From assembly GCA_949358305.1 (NCBI GenBank), contig OX442314.1, forward strand, positions 16,051,060-16,115,059: 64,000 bases of DNA. The letters are read 5' to 3'. The DNA comes from Strigamia acuminata. Its lineage: Eukaryota > Arthropoda > Chilopoda > Geophilomorpha > Linotaeniidae. Numbering within the stretch: the first letter of the stretch is position 1; every line of letters starts with the position of its first letter. Below the pieces are notes generated by a model. That model was not told where the DNA came from and made no database searches. It worked only from the letters and a program-made list of their open reading frames with translations. Positions 34,596-48,334 of this stretch are shown here, piece after piece. The position numbers and the translations under genes are program-made.

Positions 34596-36315
34596 CAGAC
34601 GTTCTTAACGTGAATCTCTTAATTGTTGTTAAAACGAGGCTCTAACGCATAAAAATAAATTGTGTCATGCCTAAACAACATCGCGTGAATAATCTCAAGT
34701 CGAGATCTTATTACATAGATTGCAAGTCGTAACAATATTACGTGAGTTCTCAGCATGCGGCGCCGAATCTCGTCTTATACACGTTTGCAAATCTACAATC
34801 TTCTTTCCTCGCTTTTTCCAATCCCAGCAGACGATCCAAGGTGTGTCAAATCCTGATTTTTATCTATGAAGACGCGTATGGAAAACTGGATGCTGCATAT
34901 TTTATAAATTGAAAAGGAAAATCAGTCGGAAGTTGACTTGAACCGATTTGAGCAATAAAAAAGAAATTTAAAAAAATCTCATTACAAATTCATTAGCCAT
35001 TTGGGAATTTTTTTAATAAAAATGTTGATTTTGACATGTGTGGTAAAGGCATTTTACAAAAGTTAATTAGGGAATGCCTCAGCTGCAGAAGTCATTAAAA
35101 CTGTCTGTGGGGATGACGCGAAAAAAAGAAAAACAAAACATACAAAGATTTTGACAATGAAATGAAAACGTGTCTTGTCTGTAGATTATCTTGAAAAATT
35201 TATGAAGTAATCAACTTTTGCCATGGATTCAATTGCAACAAATGTCAGAAAACCATTTCAGAGTTTCCCCACAATAAATTACGAAAGTAATAATTTTTTT
35301 CACAAACATGAATGGAATTTTCAATATTTTATTCTCATACTGACAGACTTATTAATAATTTCTTTTATTTCAATTCAAATTGCAGGAAAAAGAAAAATAA
35401 AAAATAAAACACCATATTATTTTTATCATAAGCAGTTTTTCACACAAAATCCTATTGCAAAATGCTAACTTCCACTTTATTGAAGCTTCGAAAAGACTAC
35501 GAGGGGATTCCGCAAGACCTCATGTGCAGACTCTCAATAAGACATCACAAATTGAACACGAAAGTGAGAATGTTATGAGAAATGATGAAATTTTATATTG
35601 ACTTTACTTCATACGGTTTTATTAGAAGCTTGTAGACTGAAAACAAAGAAGGTGAAGGGGCTATAATTTAACTTAAACTAGGATTTCAACTTTTTGAGCC
35701 TACTCATATGTGCATTGCTACTCATTTGATATAAATGTAGATAAACGAGTCCTGGGCGGTTATACTGATCATTGGAATTGGTATTGATTTTTACAAAGCC
35801 TAGATAAAATGGTTTCTAAACTGCACCTTTGGTCCAGCTGGGATTTTATGTGAAATTCTAAGTAAATTGAAGTCTCGAGGGTGCACGATGTTCACACAAA
35901 CTTTATTTCACTTTAACTTTTAAATTTGTTTCATGCAACGTGTTGATGTTGTGCATTAAGGAAAATTTAATTAGTTTGCGATGTATTTTCCAATTGTGTC
36001 GAAAAAAATCTTCTTTAGGAACAATTTTCCGTTCAGTGGCCGTGTTTACTCGAGGGCTGTGTAATTTCCTGAATAGGCCTCAAACCAGCCACAGAATTAC
36101 GACAGATGGTTTGATCAGACAAGATACAATGCGTTAACTTCGTGATTGCTTTTGCAATCACGAGGGAATTGTTTTGTTACAATAGAAGTCGATTAATTGG
36201 CACTACAGTATTTAGTCACTGGTTTTCAAACAGGATATACCGAAACCAACATCGAGCGGAATGGGAAATGAAAAGAGCAAGGAATAAATATATTGCGTGC
36301 AATATAGTTATTTTA
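34596..36315. other. AT-rich DNA, nothing recognised
   Basis: I see no supported gene in this stretch. Confidence 0.4.
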
Positions 36316-36631
36316 GGGGCCATCCATAAATTACGTAACGCTCCACGGGGGGGAGGGGGTTTCAGATTTTGTTACGGGTCATTAGTAAGGGAGAGGAGGG
36401 TTCTCAATAATGTTACGGTCCTTGAAAAAAAATTTTTTTAATGTTTTAAAATTGAAAATATTGCAGTCTTGAGACTAATTTTTGAAAAGTTTTGGGGGGG
36501 GGGGGGTGATTTCAGTTTTATTACGTAATTAGGGGGGTGGGGGTTTGGGAATTTGTTACGGCCTTGTTACAGAGGGGGGGAGGGGGTCTAAAATGCCCAA
36601 AATTAGCGTTACGTAATTTATGGACGGCCCC
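36316..36631. mobile_element. 316-bp PIF/Harbinger-like MITE with G-runs
   Basis: The terminal inverted repeat is GGGGCCATCCATAAATTACG then TAACGCT, with one mismatch in the right copy (CGTCC). TTA duplicates lie at 36313-36315 and 36632-36634. The three-base TTA duplication and GGGGCC terminus fit PIF/Harbinger. The plus strand carries four separate long G-runs (near 36346, 36494, 36531 and 36575), so G-quadruplex formation is plausible. Similar GGGGCCGTCCATAAATTACG termini are, as far as I recall, widespread in arthropod genomes. Confidence 0.85.
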
Positions 36632-36634
36632 TTA

Positions 36635-39428
36635 CGGTCAAACTCAAAGATACTCACGTTGGGAATGTTCATAATTTAAAGAGGAGAAATCGGGTGCAGA
36701 TTTTAGATCAGTTTTTACGATTTTATGTTTAAAAATAAAAAATGTGCTGAATTATTTCTCATTTCAAGGTGGATTTAGCAGTTTGGCATATACGTTTGCT
36801 TCACTTTTTATATATTATTAACGTTATTCCAAGAAACAACAAATTCAGAGGTGTGTATTTGGAATTTGTAGTTAATTTGTCGCTAATTCCAAGATAAATA
36901 ATTAAGAATAATTACTAATTAGCGTGTTTTAACGTATTTTATTAGTTTTAGATTTATTTGGAATCTCTGGTACACCGTAATACAATATTTTTAATGGTTT
37001 TCGGTGGTAATTTAATCTCCCTGAAGAAGATAGGTTTGTCTTGACATTAGTGTAAAATCACTGATGAACAAGGCGAGCTCGCAGCACGACTCTCTCCTTT
37101 TTTTCCTGTGTAAAATGATCCTTGAGATATATCATTTCAAGACATTTTTTAAAGAAAAGTTGTGTCGGCTCTCTTTAAAGCTGATGAATTTAATTTGATA
37201 ACAAAATATTTCTTTCGTAAGATGAGACGTACTGTAAATCTAAAATTTTAATTCAAAAGAAATGAAATAAAAGAAACACTCTAAGTTTTAAATTTTAAAA
37301 CCTTTTTATACAAGTATTCAGATTTTTTTTCTTCCAAATTTTAAATTTAAATTCAACCAAACGACCGACATTTAAACATTACTCTTAACTCCCATGGAAT
37401 TTTCATCAATTCAATCCAACCGAGCAGTTCAAATATCTTCTAATACCCCTCGTTTCCCTCAAGTGCAATCCTCCAGATTTCTATTGGCCGACTAACTTTA
37501 ATTCAAATCTCTCGCTACCAGTTATCACTCTTAATTCAATTTACTTGCAAACATTTTTCTCACGAGTCTTCCAACTCCACTGATGATTTACTTGTTCGAA
37601 TCGTCCGCTTTAACCGCGTCAAATTCAAAATGTTAAAAATTCCCTTTAAAGGCCACCTCGTGACATATTTTACTGCAACATTTCTGCTAATCTCTCTACT
37701 ATCACACTTTATCACCCTTTCTATTAAAACTTGAATTACTTTTCCAACTATTTAACCGGAGCTTATAGGTGTGCCTTCTGTTTCAATGTGAGGTCAATGG
37801 AATTTTAGATCCAACCGCGCAAACTCATCTCAAACACGCGTCACATCTTAAATCATTTTGGCAGCAAAGTAGCAGTATGACTGTCAGAGAACTGTGAACT
37901 AACTTACCCAGAATTACTTTCGACTCCTGTTTTTAGTTTCCTTCCTCCAAGATTTAATTAATAATTGCAGCTTCCAACAGCAACGCTCGAGTTATTCTGG
38001 AATATGCGAGTAATTTTTCAATTTTCATGACAGCTTTATTCTTTATTCTTTATTATAGAAAAAAAAATGCTCTACCAATTTTGAACGGTAGTAAACAATG
38101 GTAAATTCTGATAAATTGACCGGCGCTGAAAAAATTCTGAAAAAAAAGTATTAAAAATACTGAAAAATTACAAATTGATAAATCTGCTAGCACTGTTTGC
38201 TTGGTATTTTGTTAATATTAATAATTTTGTGACCAAAACCAGCTCGTGACATTTATCACCTTTCAATACTGTTTAGTTTTTATATTTACCATAACTCACG
38301 GCTTTTATAGATTTCTTTGTAGCTGGAAAAGGAAAGACAGTTCCAGCACCTTTTTTATGAGTATGGAAGTAATTTAGCACTACGATTTATTTTTGTAGAA
38401 AATAGTTTGTTGTTGTGAAGATAGGTGAGAGGCTTAATTTTGCAGACAAAGTACAGCTAATATTTGACAAGTATTCTATTATTACGTAAGTATGTGATAA
38501 GCACAACGATATTTTAGCATTGTAGTAAACAGTACTTTAAACGTGATTGATTTTTAATTTATGTTTGCCGTGCCCTATAAATTTTTTATGGCTCTGTCAG
38601 TTCAATTAAAATGTTTTTCGACGTTTTTTAGTCTTCCGGTTGTTTACCGTATAAATCATGTCAAATGCACTGACGCATTATTACGTCACTTGGTGGCGCT
38701 TGCGCTTGTGCCTCGGTTCAGTTTTGTTTTATAGTCATGTTTGTGATTGGATTAAAGCCAAATCATGTTTTCTTTCATTTATAGTTCATTCATAGCCTTT
38801 TCAAATCTTACCTCTTCCTCTTTTACTAGCTCGTAATATTATATATGTTTAGATTTAAAGTTGTGCCATAATGCTTTGTTTACTTCAACTTTAAAATTTA
38901 TACAAGAAAACCAGATAATTGGTGCAAATATTTATCCAAATATTTCATTGGATAGGTTTGGATGGGTTAGGTCATGTCATGCATTACAATTTTGAAAAGG
39001 TGGCAACCTGGCAACCCTTAATGACGTAAAACAAACAAAGTTTATTCATTGCAGTAGTTCAGTTGTTCATTTGTAGTGTTAAAAATGTGGCCGTCTAAAA
39101 CATGGTTTGTATTTTTGCGCTTTTTTGTAGTAAAATGACCACCAGGTTGCGGGTAGCACGGATGCAGCCGAGGATGCTGCCTCGAAAGTTGTGCAGTGTT
39201 ATCCCCATCATCGGTTCCATCTAGTGTTCGTAATTCAAACTGTATAAAAGATAGTTCCTGCAATAAATACATGAAATGTATACACGTCGTACGGAAATCT
39301 ATTTTCATTGTGATTTGAATATTTTCTTTATATTTTTTGTAAATTTAATCAATTTCAACTTTTAATACTTTAGTCCTTTTTGTAATTACGTGTTACCAGT
39401 TCGGTATTTTCGATTGCAGTAAAGCCAA
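36635..39428. other. Intergenic, nothing recognised
   Basis: AT-rich. The stretch 37330-37990 is C-rich and G-poor on the plus strand. That may reflect minus-strand transcription, but no exon was identified. Confidence 0.35.
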
Positions 39429-40216
39429 CACTGCAAAAAATATAGGCTTTATAAGGTGCAAAATTACACCTTTATAGGTTTGAAGCTCTTGTACTTATAT
39501 TTTGACTTCTTTTTGGGGTTAAATTACACGATTTAGGCGTAACGGACATGCGGTGTAAACATTACACCCTTATGCATGTAAACCTTGCAGATGGATACAC
39601 CTTTGTAGGAATTTTGAAAAAGGTGTAAATATAAAATATATTCCAATTCTCTTGATGGTGTAAATCTACTGAGTTAAATAAACACATGGAGGAAATGTAA
39701 AAAATAAAACAGCATTCTTTGAGGAACACTATTTTAATTTTGATTTAGTACAAAACACCTTTTTCTTTTGTTGATAGAACCTTTTCTTTTTAAAATGTGT
39801 TTTTAATTTTTACCTAATTCAGATTCGAAACCAGGTCCATTATTTTCTTTGGCATGTCGTAAATAGAGAATAGAAATGTGATAGTCCTAACTCCAAAAGC
39901 AATCACATTTTGGATGTGCGTTCAAATTGGATACTTATTTGTTAGATTGAATATATTAAGGAGATCTTTGAGTGTCCTGTACAGTACATCCATGTGCTCT
40001 GTAGAAAAAGTGATGGTGTAATTGGACGCCATTTCTTACGCCTTTTAATGTTTTACACTTTTACGAAAAGGTATAATTCTGCTATTTTACGCCATTTTGA
40101 CTCCATTTGATCTCACACCTCCCAGTAACACATTTTAGGCGTTAGAAATTTTAAAAAGGTTATACTTATCTTGCTTTTACACCTTTTTACATCTCCTCTT
40201 CTCATTTCTAGCAGTG
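39429..40216. mobile_element. Repeat with CACTGC ends and many GGTGTAA motifs
   Basis: It begins CACTGCAAAAAAT and ends with ATTTCTAGCAGTG, an imperfect inverted repeat of 13 bp. GGTGTAA or TTACACC-type motifs recur at least eight times in both orientations, denser toward the ends. No coding potential or clear target duplication was found. It is a probable non-autonomous DNA transposon with iterated binding sites. Confidence 0.6.
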
Positions 40217-43200
40217 TATCGTTTATTTCTGCATTTATCTTGCGCACTTGCACACATTGTTTTTAGGGAAATCGCCGATCTAAATTCCGAATAAATTTGC
40301 AATTACTATCAACTTTAAAATCACTTAAAATAGGTTGGTAATTTTACTTTGAAACTGTTTATAGATGATTATTGAATGAATAATGTTCTCAAAGGACACC
40401 TTGTGACCTATTATGCGAAGAAATGAAGAAATGAAAAACGAAGTTTTTATTTCTTCTTTTAACTCTGAGTGATCAAAACGGAAGTCGGTCAATCTTCAAA
40501 CGTTCATCCAGATATTGCAAAATTAAATTCCTTTGTGGTCAATTAAATGTGGGGAATGGATGGATTTATTGGAGTTTCCTTCCAAACTTGATCGAAATTT
40601 TTCACGTTGAGGCGTATCCGGTGGTTTTAAATTAATTTTCATCGCTAGGTAGAGCCACTTACTAGCACGTCGAAAGATAAAAACCGGCCAAACGATGTAT
40701 AAATCAGACACAGATTAAAAATTAATAAGTCTTTGCAAGATTTATTTACAAATAAAAAAAAAAACGGACACAGACATTCCTAAGAAGTCTTATCAATAAT
40801 ATCATTTTGCTTATTACGATTTTCCACCCTATTTAGTACTACACTCTAATCCAAAACTATCATAGAAAATGCGAGGTACTCTCATTTGCCAACAGATGTC
40901 GCATTTGATCAAGGTTATTCAGTGAGGCTTCAGATTCTCCTACAGTGTGCTTCCCTCTGGAGAGTGGTAAACGCCGGTCAAAATTTTTCATTTCAAACCT
41001 CAAACAAGAGAATAATCTGTTATTCCTCGCACTGCCGTTGCATTCCTTCCAATACGAACCTTTTTGGGTTTAATCGGACAACGCTCAACGTATTATTAAG
41101 GTAAGATATGGCTAATTAAGCAATTTTCTTTAAATATTTTCCATTTCGGCGTTATAATTTTTGTCGCGCGTGGCCGTTACAAGCTTTTGAGTCTTGCCTG
41201 AACTCGACTGAACCATGTTAAAATCTACTCAATTTTCATGAAAATTCGGAACGAATTGAAACAAAGTGGGTGCTATTTGAAGGTTAATTACTCTTTAATA
41301 ACGATTGTTTTAATTTTAAATAACCATGAACGAATAAGCGTGGATAATGTGCGGTTTGAATTTAAAAATGGTGACGACGACGAAAAAAAAAAATCAATGG
41401 CTAAAATTAAAGACACAAAAGTAGAAAATTCACAAGTTTCATTTTAATTTATCGTCATGCCGGTTTTACCGGCGAGTTGAAACTTTATCAGATTTGTTTT
41501 CCGGTAAACAATTTATGTTCTATAATTAAATTTTAATTTTTTTTTTAATTTTTAATTTTTTATTATTTTTTTTAATGTGCATGTGTAATTAAAAATCATT
41601 TATTTCCTGCCTGAGTTAAGTTCCTATTTACGAATTCTGGTAATTGTAAACTAAGACAATCCCTCATGTGACAGTTTCACAGGAAATGGACAAACATGTG
41701 ATTCGTATCATGCAAAATGAATCTCTGCCCTCCTTAGTCACAATGAGTCATAAGGAGTTCTTGGGACGTGAAGAAATAAGAAAACACATCATAAATTTTA
41801 TTTAATATTAAAAAAAAATCTAGTATTTTTTCATTTAATTTTTATTTAAAATTTTATTAGTGATGAATTTAAAAATTTAAATTTATATTTAATTTTTTTT
41901 TATGGTCAGGTGGTATGCTAACGCACGTGATATACAACTTCAGATTAATCGGTTGATAAAGTTGCGCCATTTTAATTTTTTTTTTTAAATGAAAGGAAAG
42001 TTACCTTTTTTTAAACTTTGATTTTTAAGTTTTGTTAGCCAAGCGATTCTACACTCGGATTCTACAGGTGCACGTTCAAAAAATGGTTGTTTGATGATTC
42101 ACCACGAGTTCCCATGATTCACAACGACGACAACTGGTTTGGAGGTTAATTGTTGGAGGGAAATCGTCCCATGTCCACTAACTCATTACCACATACTTGA
42201 CTTCAAGCTTTACTGAGCACAATAAATTCCAAGCCAATAACACCAAAAAAAAAAGTCAAGAAATAAAATTTAAAAAAAAAATTACAATTTTTACAACTAA
42301 ATAATTGAATTTAAAATAATTAACAATTTTAGCCATTAGGCTTAACTGCAGGACTGGGAATTACTCAGTAAGGCTATTGAAGAGCAACTCATGTGGAATC
42401 GAGTGTAAATGACCAGTAAATTCAATTATCTCGTATCTAGAAAAGCAAACTTCCTTGACATGTGTACAAATTGAATGGACAAAGATGTTGAGGTTGAATA
42501 ATAACCCCGAATTACACGAAAGAGACAAGCACCTAAATGTGTGGACAATGGACGAGCATTTTTAGTGCGAACCAAATGGAAATCATCCAACTATGAATTA
42601 AAAATTCATGCGGTGTGAAGCGGTTCCTATGTTATCCCTATGGGAGGGTTTTACAAGGCATCACTTTAGCCGAATTATGTACTCCGGCAAATGACCGCTG
42701 CAATATTTATAACGTAAAAGGGTATATTGTATCGCTTGTCACAATATTTACTCCACTTTGTGTTAATGAAACGCCGTTTTATGGTCAGATATAGACCTTA
42801 TCATGTCAACAACCCTTTGTGATTACTTTATCTCGTAAGTTGTTTTTTTTTATTACATATTTAATGTTAATATCTCGAGGGTTAACGATGTGTCATTTTT
42901 AGCCATCATTTGACTGCACTTGACATTGTAAATTTCTAATTGAATTTCAAATATCTTTTCACTTAATCTAAATTAGTGTAGAATATAATTGTGGAGTGGG
43001 AGGGCTCGAATTTGGATTTAAAATTCGATATATAGGAGGAAGAGATAGCAATTAGGAAAACGGCAGTCTGTTTTTTATGTTGATTAATTGGAAAATTCGA
43101 GGAATTGAACAAAAGCTATTAAATGGTGTTAAAAGAGGCGTTTATGTTGCGAGTGAAAAGAAACTAGACTGGGGTCCACATTTGTTGATGGATCATTAAT

Positions 43201-44573
43201 CATAAATGAGTTGTGTGGTCCACCTGCTCTAACGACCAACCTCGCATTCTTCTTCAATGGCTTTTATAAGTTGTATCTCGAGACCTGCTGTAATTCATCC
43301 GTTATAGCTTTTTTACCTCCGCCTAAAAATGTGTGCGGGATGGGAACTCGTGCATTTTCTGTGCAATTAATTACACCGAGTGGTGAATTTTTAAATTCTA
43401 CGTGTTTAATTTGATTAAATTATTGTTTATTTTTTTGGTTCTGCGGGATAAATCAAGTTAGTTTTGTCGGATGTGGAAAATTGTGAGTGAATCAAATCAC
43501 CCCCATTCTTTTCGAGTTGCATGTCTAATGGATTATTGATGGGGAAACATAAATTATTGATGCCGTACTATCACTGGGCTACTTCAGCACCATCTCGTTG
43601 CTGATGATTCAACCCAAGTCACTTAAAACGCATCGGCAGCTCGGCATTGACCAGTTTTGAATATTTAAAAAAAGGTGTTGAGATTTAATCAAGAATTAAT
43701 GCGGCGAGGAATTTATGGGGTACAAAATGGGGTCGTTTTTCTTTTTGAATGGTGCGCATCGTTTTGCAAGCATGGGCTCCAGATGCATATGGTGTTATCA
43801 GTCCAATCTTGGAATTTCAGTGACACTCTCAAAGTTGTCATAAAGCTGCTCGTAATGAGGCTTTTGGTAAAGCAGGTTCATTGAGATCAAGTTTGTGAGG
43901 CAATATGGAGTTAAGCCCATTTGACTCCCTTTATGACATTGTTACAACACCATATCCACTTGTTTATTGCGAGAGCGTTTTGCTTGGCGTTTTTTGAAAT
44001 CAATAGTTTTAAGGATTAGTTTTTCTTGTTTGATCACTTAGCAACAAAATTGCAGGTTGAGCGTTTTTTTTTAGATCGGGACTTTAAGTGACGATGTAAA
44101 AAAAAAGGCCAGTAAAGATAAGAATTCACTTTGGTAATAATGCAAGATGGATCGTGATGATTTGGCTGGAAAAGGGCTCTCATTGGTCTGTCTTCAAAGA
44201 CTTGGGTACTGAGTATTTAGTTGGTTTACCATAGTTTGTTTACACAGGAAATACTAGTGCCCAACCTTCTAATTCTTGCTTGATCTGTTATGTTTGAGGG
44301 TACTATTTCTAAAAATATTTTAAAATTGTTTTGGAATTAGACCTTGAAATATAATACGTTATTTATTATGTCCAGTCGATTCGGAGGTCAAGGCCTATTT
44401 TATCTTAAATTGATTTGATTACCCCGTTTTTGTGCGATAAGCATGAATTTATTTATTATTTTTTTTGTCAATTCAAAATTCAATTCAGGTGATACCACCT
44501 GTCAATTAACCTTGGCAAGGTAGAAAAAGTTGCAAATTATTTCCTCTAAAAATAATGCATACATATACGCATA
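40217..44573. other. AT-rich DNA, nothing firmly recognised
   Basis: A stretch at 40895-41101 is bounded by TTGCCAACAG and AAG|GTAAGA, acceptor- and donor-like, but its frames are short. It could be a non-coding exon. T/A homopolymer tracts dominate 41530-41990 and 42240-42310. Confidence 0.35.
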
Positions 44574-44682
44574 CAGGGTATCTAAAAAAAATATTTTTTA
44601 CACATTTTTAATAAATTTAAATATATTTTTTTCGTTAGTTGTGGGATATATAAATATGTATAAATTTTTTTTAGACACCCTG
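44574..44682. mobile_element. 109-bp MITE with TA duplication
   Basis: The ends are CAGGGTATCTAAAAAAAAT and ATTTTTTTTAGACACCCTG, an inverted repeat with one mismatch. TA lies at 44572-44573 and 44683-44684. The CAGGGTGTC terminus with a TA target is typical of mariner-type MITEs. Confidence 0.88.
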
Positions 44683-45249
44683 TATATATATATATGTATA
44701 ATTCAATTCTGGTGTTAAAAATCATATTATTCCATGTTAATGCAACTTGGGAGCGAGTTCAGAGGATGTGACATTTGAGTCCTGTTTTTAATCACAAAAG
44801 GGGAATGAAAATATAAATAATTTTCTCTTTTCTCTCCTCTCTCTCTCTCTGCAATTGTCCCGTCCTTTAATACACTTGCAATTCTTGTTACTCGGGGTTT
44901 TAACTCGCAAATTATACGAGAAAAACAATTTAAAATGCAAACTAATTGCATCGAATTATAATCTATTAGAATTTCACCTCCCACCGAATTTTGAAAACAC
45001 CTTTTCAAACAATCCAGACACGCGAGCTTATTACATTACATCATATTCAAATTAATCACTCCAATACCCCCTTTATATCATCACACCCTTTTTTTTTCTC
45101 TTCCTGTCTGAGAAAAATAACAATTATCAATTCCAACACCTATCACGACTTCCTAGCCCCCACTTAACTAAACTTTTTTTTAACTCGTGGATATCCCCCT
45201 GCCCCGATTTTCCCTCTGTATTTGAAGTTAGATCACGTGACATATTTCC

Positions 45250-45469
45250 CCACCCCTTGGCATTCATCCTGGCTCCCCTTAAGACCGACAAATGAGACTG
45301 ATCCTGCGTTAGGCGTCCACAGAAAATCAATGCGGGCTGCCATGTCTGTTGCTTTCCCCGGCAGATGGCTGATGTGCAGACCGTTGCTTGAGGTTCCTTG
45401 TACTTTATTGTTGAGTCGGTGCTGGAAAAATTGAGCTGCTATAGTGGAAGCACGTTTCTTCATGTAGAT
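45250..45469 (+). promoter_or_regulatory. Candidate promoter/5' exon region of the Akap200-like gene
   Basis: Plus-strand composition switches here. At 44870-45250 the sequence is C-rich and G-poor (for example CCAATACCCCC, CCTAGCCCCCAC). After about 45300 it becomes G- and T-rich for several kilobases. Such a flip often marks a transcription start on the plus strand. A donor-like GAT|GTAAGAG follows at 45470. The downstream gene begins its coding exon with a splice acceptor (48334), so an upstream non-coding exon is required; this is the best candidate I see. Confidence 0.3.
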
Positions 45470-48334
45470 GTAAGAGATTTTTTCATTTTCTATCGAGTTT
45501 TTGGTGTGTTTTGTTTGCATTTTTGTGGTAATTTGTTGTGGAATTTTTTGAAATTTTAAAGAAATTTTTTTTTTTTTTTTGGTTGGAAATTGGATTTAAT
45601 TTGAATTTTTTTGGGGGGGAAAAATTGTTGTTGCGATTGGTAAAATAGATGGGTTGGGATAGGTTTGTGGTCACCAAAATGGTTGTGTTTGGGTTATAAA
45701 TAAGGGGAGGTGGTTCATGGATTCGAAGGAGGTCCATGACCGCCATATTGGATCTGGGTGGCAGCTTGGATGTTATTTTTCTTGTTTCGCTACCTCCCCT
45801 AATGGTGGGGGAATTAGTCCCAAGATTCAATTTCAAACCGTTACATAGATGTTTTTTTTTGCTTTTTAATAAAAAGAAAATTGTAATTTCAGTTTGGATT
45901 TCGGACAGTCGTGGAAGAAATATTTAACGGATGTAGTTATGTGAGGAATTCGTGAAATTTGACGTGTCCTTTATTTCATTTGTTCCCTAAATAGAATAAT
46001 TGGAAATGGGGCATTCTTGTTATTGTCTTGCTCCATGTCTACCACTACTTCTTGGCCTTGACATCCAAGTGCAGCAGGAAAGCGCTTTTTTAACGGACCA
46101 AGGGTAGCGTGGGCAAGGATAATGAAGTTGGTTCGTGTGTGTACAAAATGAATCAAATTCGGGAAATTTTATCTTGGGTGTACTAAGAATTTTGTTTGAT
46201 ATATTTTTTTTTCTTTTAAAACTAAATATTTTTTCAGTTATCTTTTGGTGAACAAAAGGTGACACGAACTTGATGTCATGTCGAGTGATACATGGAACCA
46301 AGATTTGAGTTAAAAGTGGGGGTAACAGTGTAGGGGTCACGTGGACAATAGATAGTAATGTCCATTTACAACGAGGATTGCACAATGACGAAGTTATTTG
46401 TTCATTGCAGTCGTATCTTCGTTTTGGAATCAGCAGATGCATTCGAAATAGTTTGGAATTTCTCACGATAAATAAATGAGCTTATCTTCGATTCCAAACC
46501 GCAAAAAAATAGCTTTGTGCACACCTGGTGACCTGGCGAACCATTTTGCAGTGTGAAAATGGCTTTTTAATGTTTTATTCAGTTTTTTTTTTTTTGAAAA
46601 ATGTTTTAAAAATTGAATTTGCACTTGTTATTGGATGGACGATGGAGTTTAAGTGTCCCGCACTCGGGTGTTTATATAAAGATGGAATTTTTCAATTGAT
46701 CACCTATTGATAGAGAACACATGTTCTGGTAGTTCAGTGTTAAGAAGGTTGGCGACTGCGCTGGATCGATAGGTTGAGAAATTGATTTTGTCTGCAGCCG
46801 CAGCCAGGTGCCAACGCCCTCTGTCTGACAAATAAAACATTTTGCTTATTTCTGGAAATGCGGGGTGATGATTCAAGCAGTTATTTGATTTGATTAGTAT
46901 TGGATTTTGGTGTTAAGGGCGATAAGATTTTAGTTATGGAACAATGGGAGTCGATAATGGTTTTGACTCGGGTCTTGCGGTGAAAAGTGGTATTGTTATG
47001 TGGCACCATCTGGTCCCGCTTTGGCCTCCTAAGGGTTGCAAGAAATAACATTTTGTTTCCTTTTCTTGTGCCAGTCTCACTTGAAAGTGCGAAATGTTTA
47101 GAGTAAATGGCACCAGGAATGGAGAAGGGAATTGCTTTTCGCTCTGCGCTGGGAAATGAAGGAGATAAATTAAAAAGGATGAGTTTTGAAGATGAATAAT
47201 TAATTTCAATTTTGTAAAATATTGTGAATTTTTTTTTTTTTTTTATTTTTTTAGAAATTAAAATTTGTATTTTAACGGAAGATGAACAGTTTGATGGTTT
47301 CCATGGCAACATGTTGCTTGCTTGGTAGTGAAAGGGTTATTGGTTTTGGAAACGTGCCATGTGGATTGGTTCGTTGACCCAGTCGCCTATCAGCCGCGTA
47401 GTGGTGAAACCTTGAAATGCCTCTGAATGAAAATGGGCGCTTATTGATCGGCCGAGTTTTAAAGCTGATTGATGCAAAGATGAGATGTGAAATGTATTTT
47501 TTTTTATGATTGACATTGCACGGGAAATAGTTTCGCATAAATTTGCATGTTTAAATTATTTTTTATTTTTTTTAGTTTTTTTTTTTAAATTTACTGTTTT
47601 ATTTAAATTTTTTATTGTGAAAAAACGGTAGGATCAATTTGCATTATCTTAGCTTACAAGGTGATCACGTGTCAGGGAAGCCATTGTTAGACCTTGTTGT
47701 AGATAACAGTCTAGTATAACACACCTACTGTTATAGGATACTCTTCGACTGTTGCGTCGTAATTCTATTGGTAAGCAACAGACATTAATGCATAACTGGG
47801 AATTTCAGATATCTAGAGCTTTATTTGACGGGTTTAATGCTACCATTCTTTTTTATGTAATTATTATTTTAATACGATGTGTTCGTAACCGGTAAATATT
47901 GATCGATACTTGGTAAGTGGATTGATTAAATGTCAATCATCGAAAATTGTATTTTTTTCAAATTTTCTTTTAAAAAAAAAATTGTGAAATTTAGCCGTAA
48001 TTTTAATTAATTACGCTTTGCGTGGGGAGGAGAAAAATGACATTTATCTGATAAAATTGAACCTTGCTGTATACAGATGACACAGGAAGAGAGGCGTGTC
48101 TGCGTCTTATCTCTTTGTCCTCAAATTCCATTGACTGGGATGGGTGGATTAAATTAAATATTTTTTTAAATTAGAATTTATGGGTCTGGTATGAAAGGGT
48201 TTCTTTATGAAGAGATTTGATGGATTTATGGGGTTTGTTTTGTGGGTAATTGGATTATTTTTTGCTTTTAAATCACTGCTGATCAAGTTTATTGATGTAT
48301 TTTTTTGTATTTTTGTATTTTTGTCTTTTTTTAG
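45470..48334 (+). other. Probable first intron of the Akap200-like gene
   Basis: This is strongly G/T-biased on the plus strand with long T-tracts (45567-45581, 47228-47245). It ends in a good polypyrimidine acceptor, TTTTTGTCTTTTTTTAG, at 48334. Long minus-strand ORFs here are side effects of the base skew. Confidence 0.4.

Noticed and set aside
45483-47538. Several minus-strand ORFs of 88-148 codons (45483-45836, 46020-46466, 46881-47312, 47272-47538)
   Set aside because: They lie in strongly G/T-skewed DNA, which removes stop codons from the other strand. The translations are low-complexity Lys/Asn/Ser/Pro-rich with no motif and no splice support.
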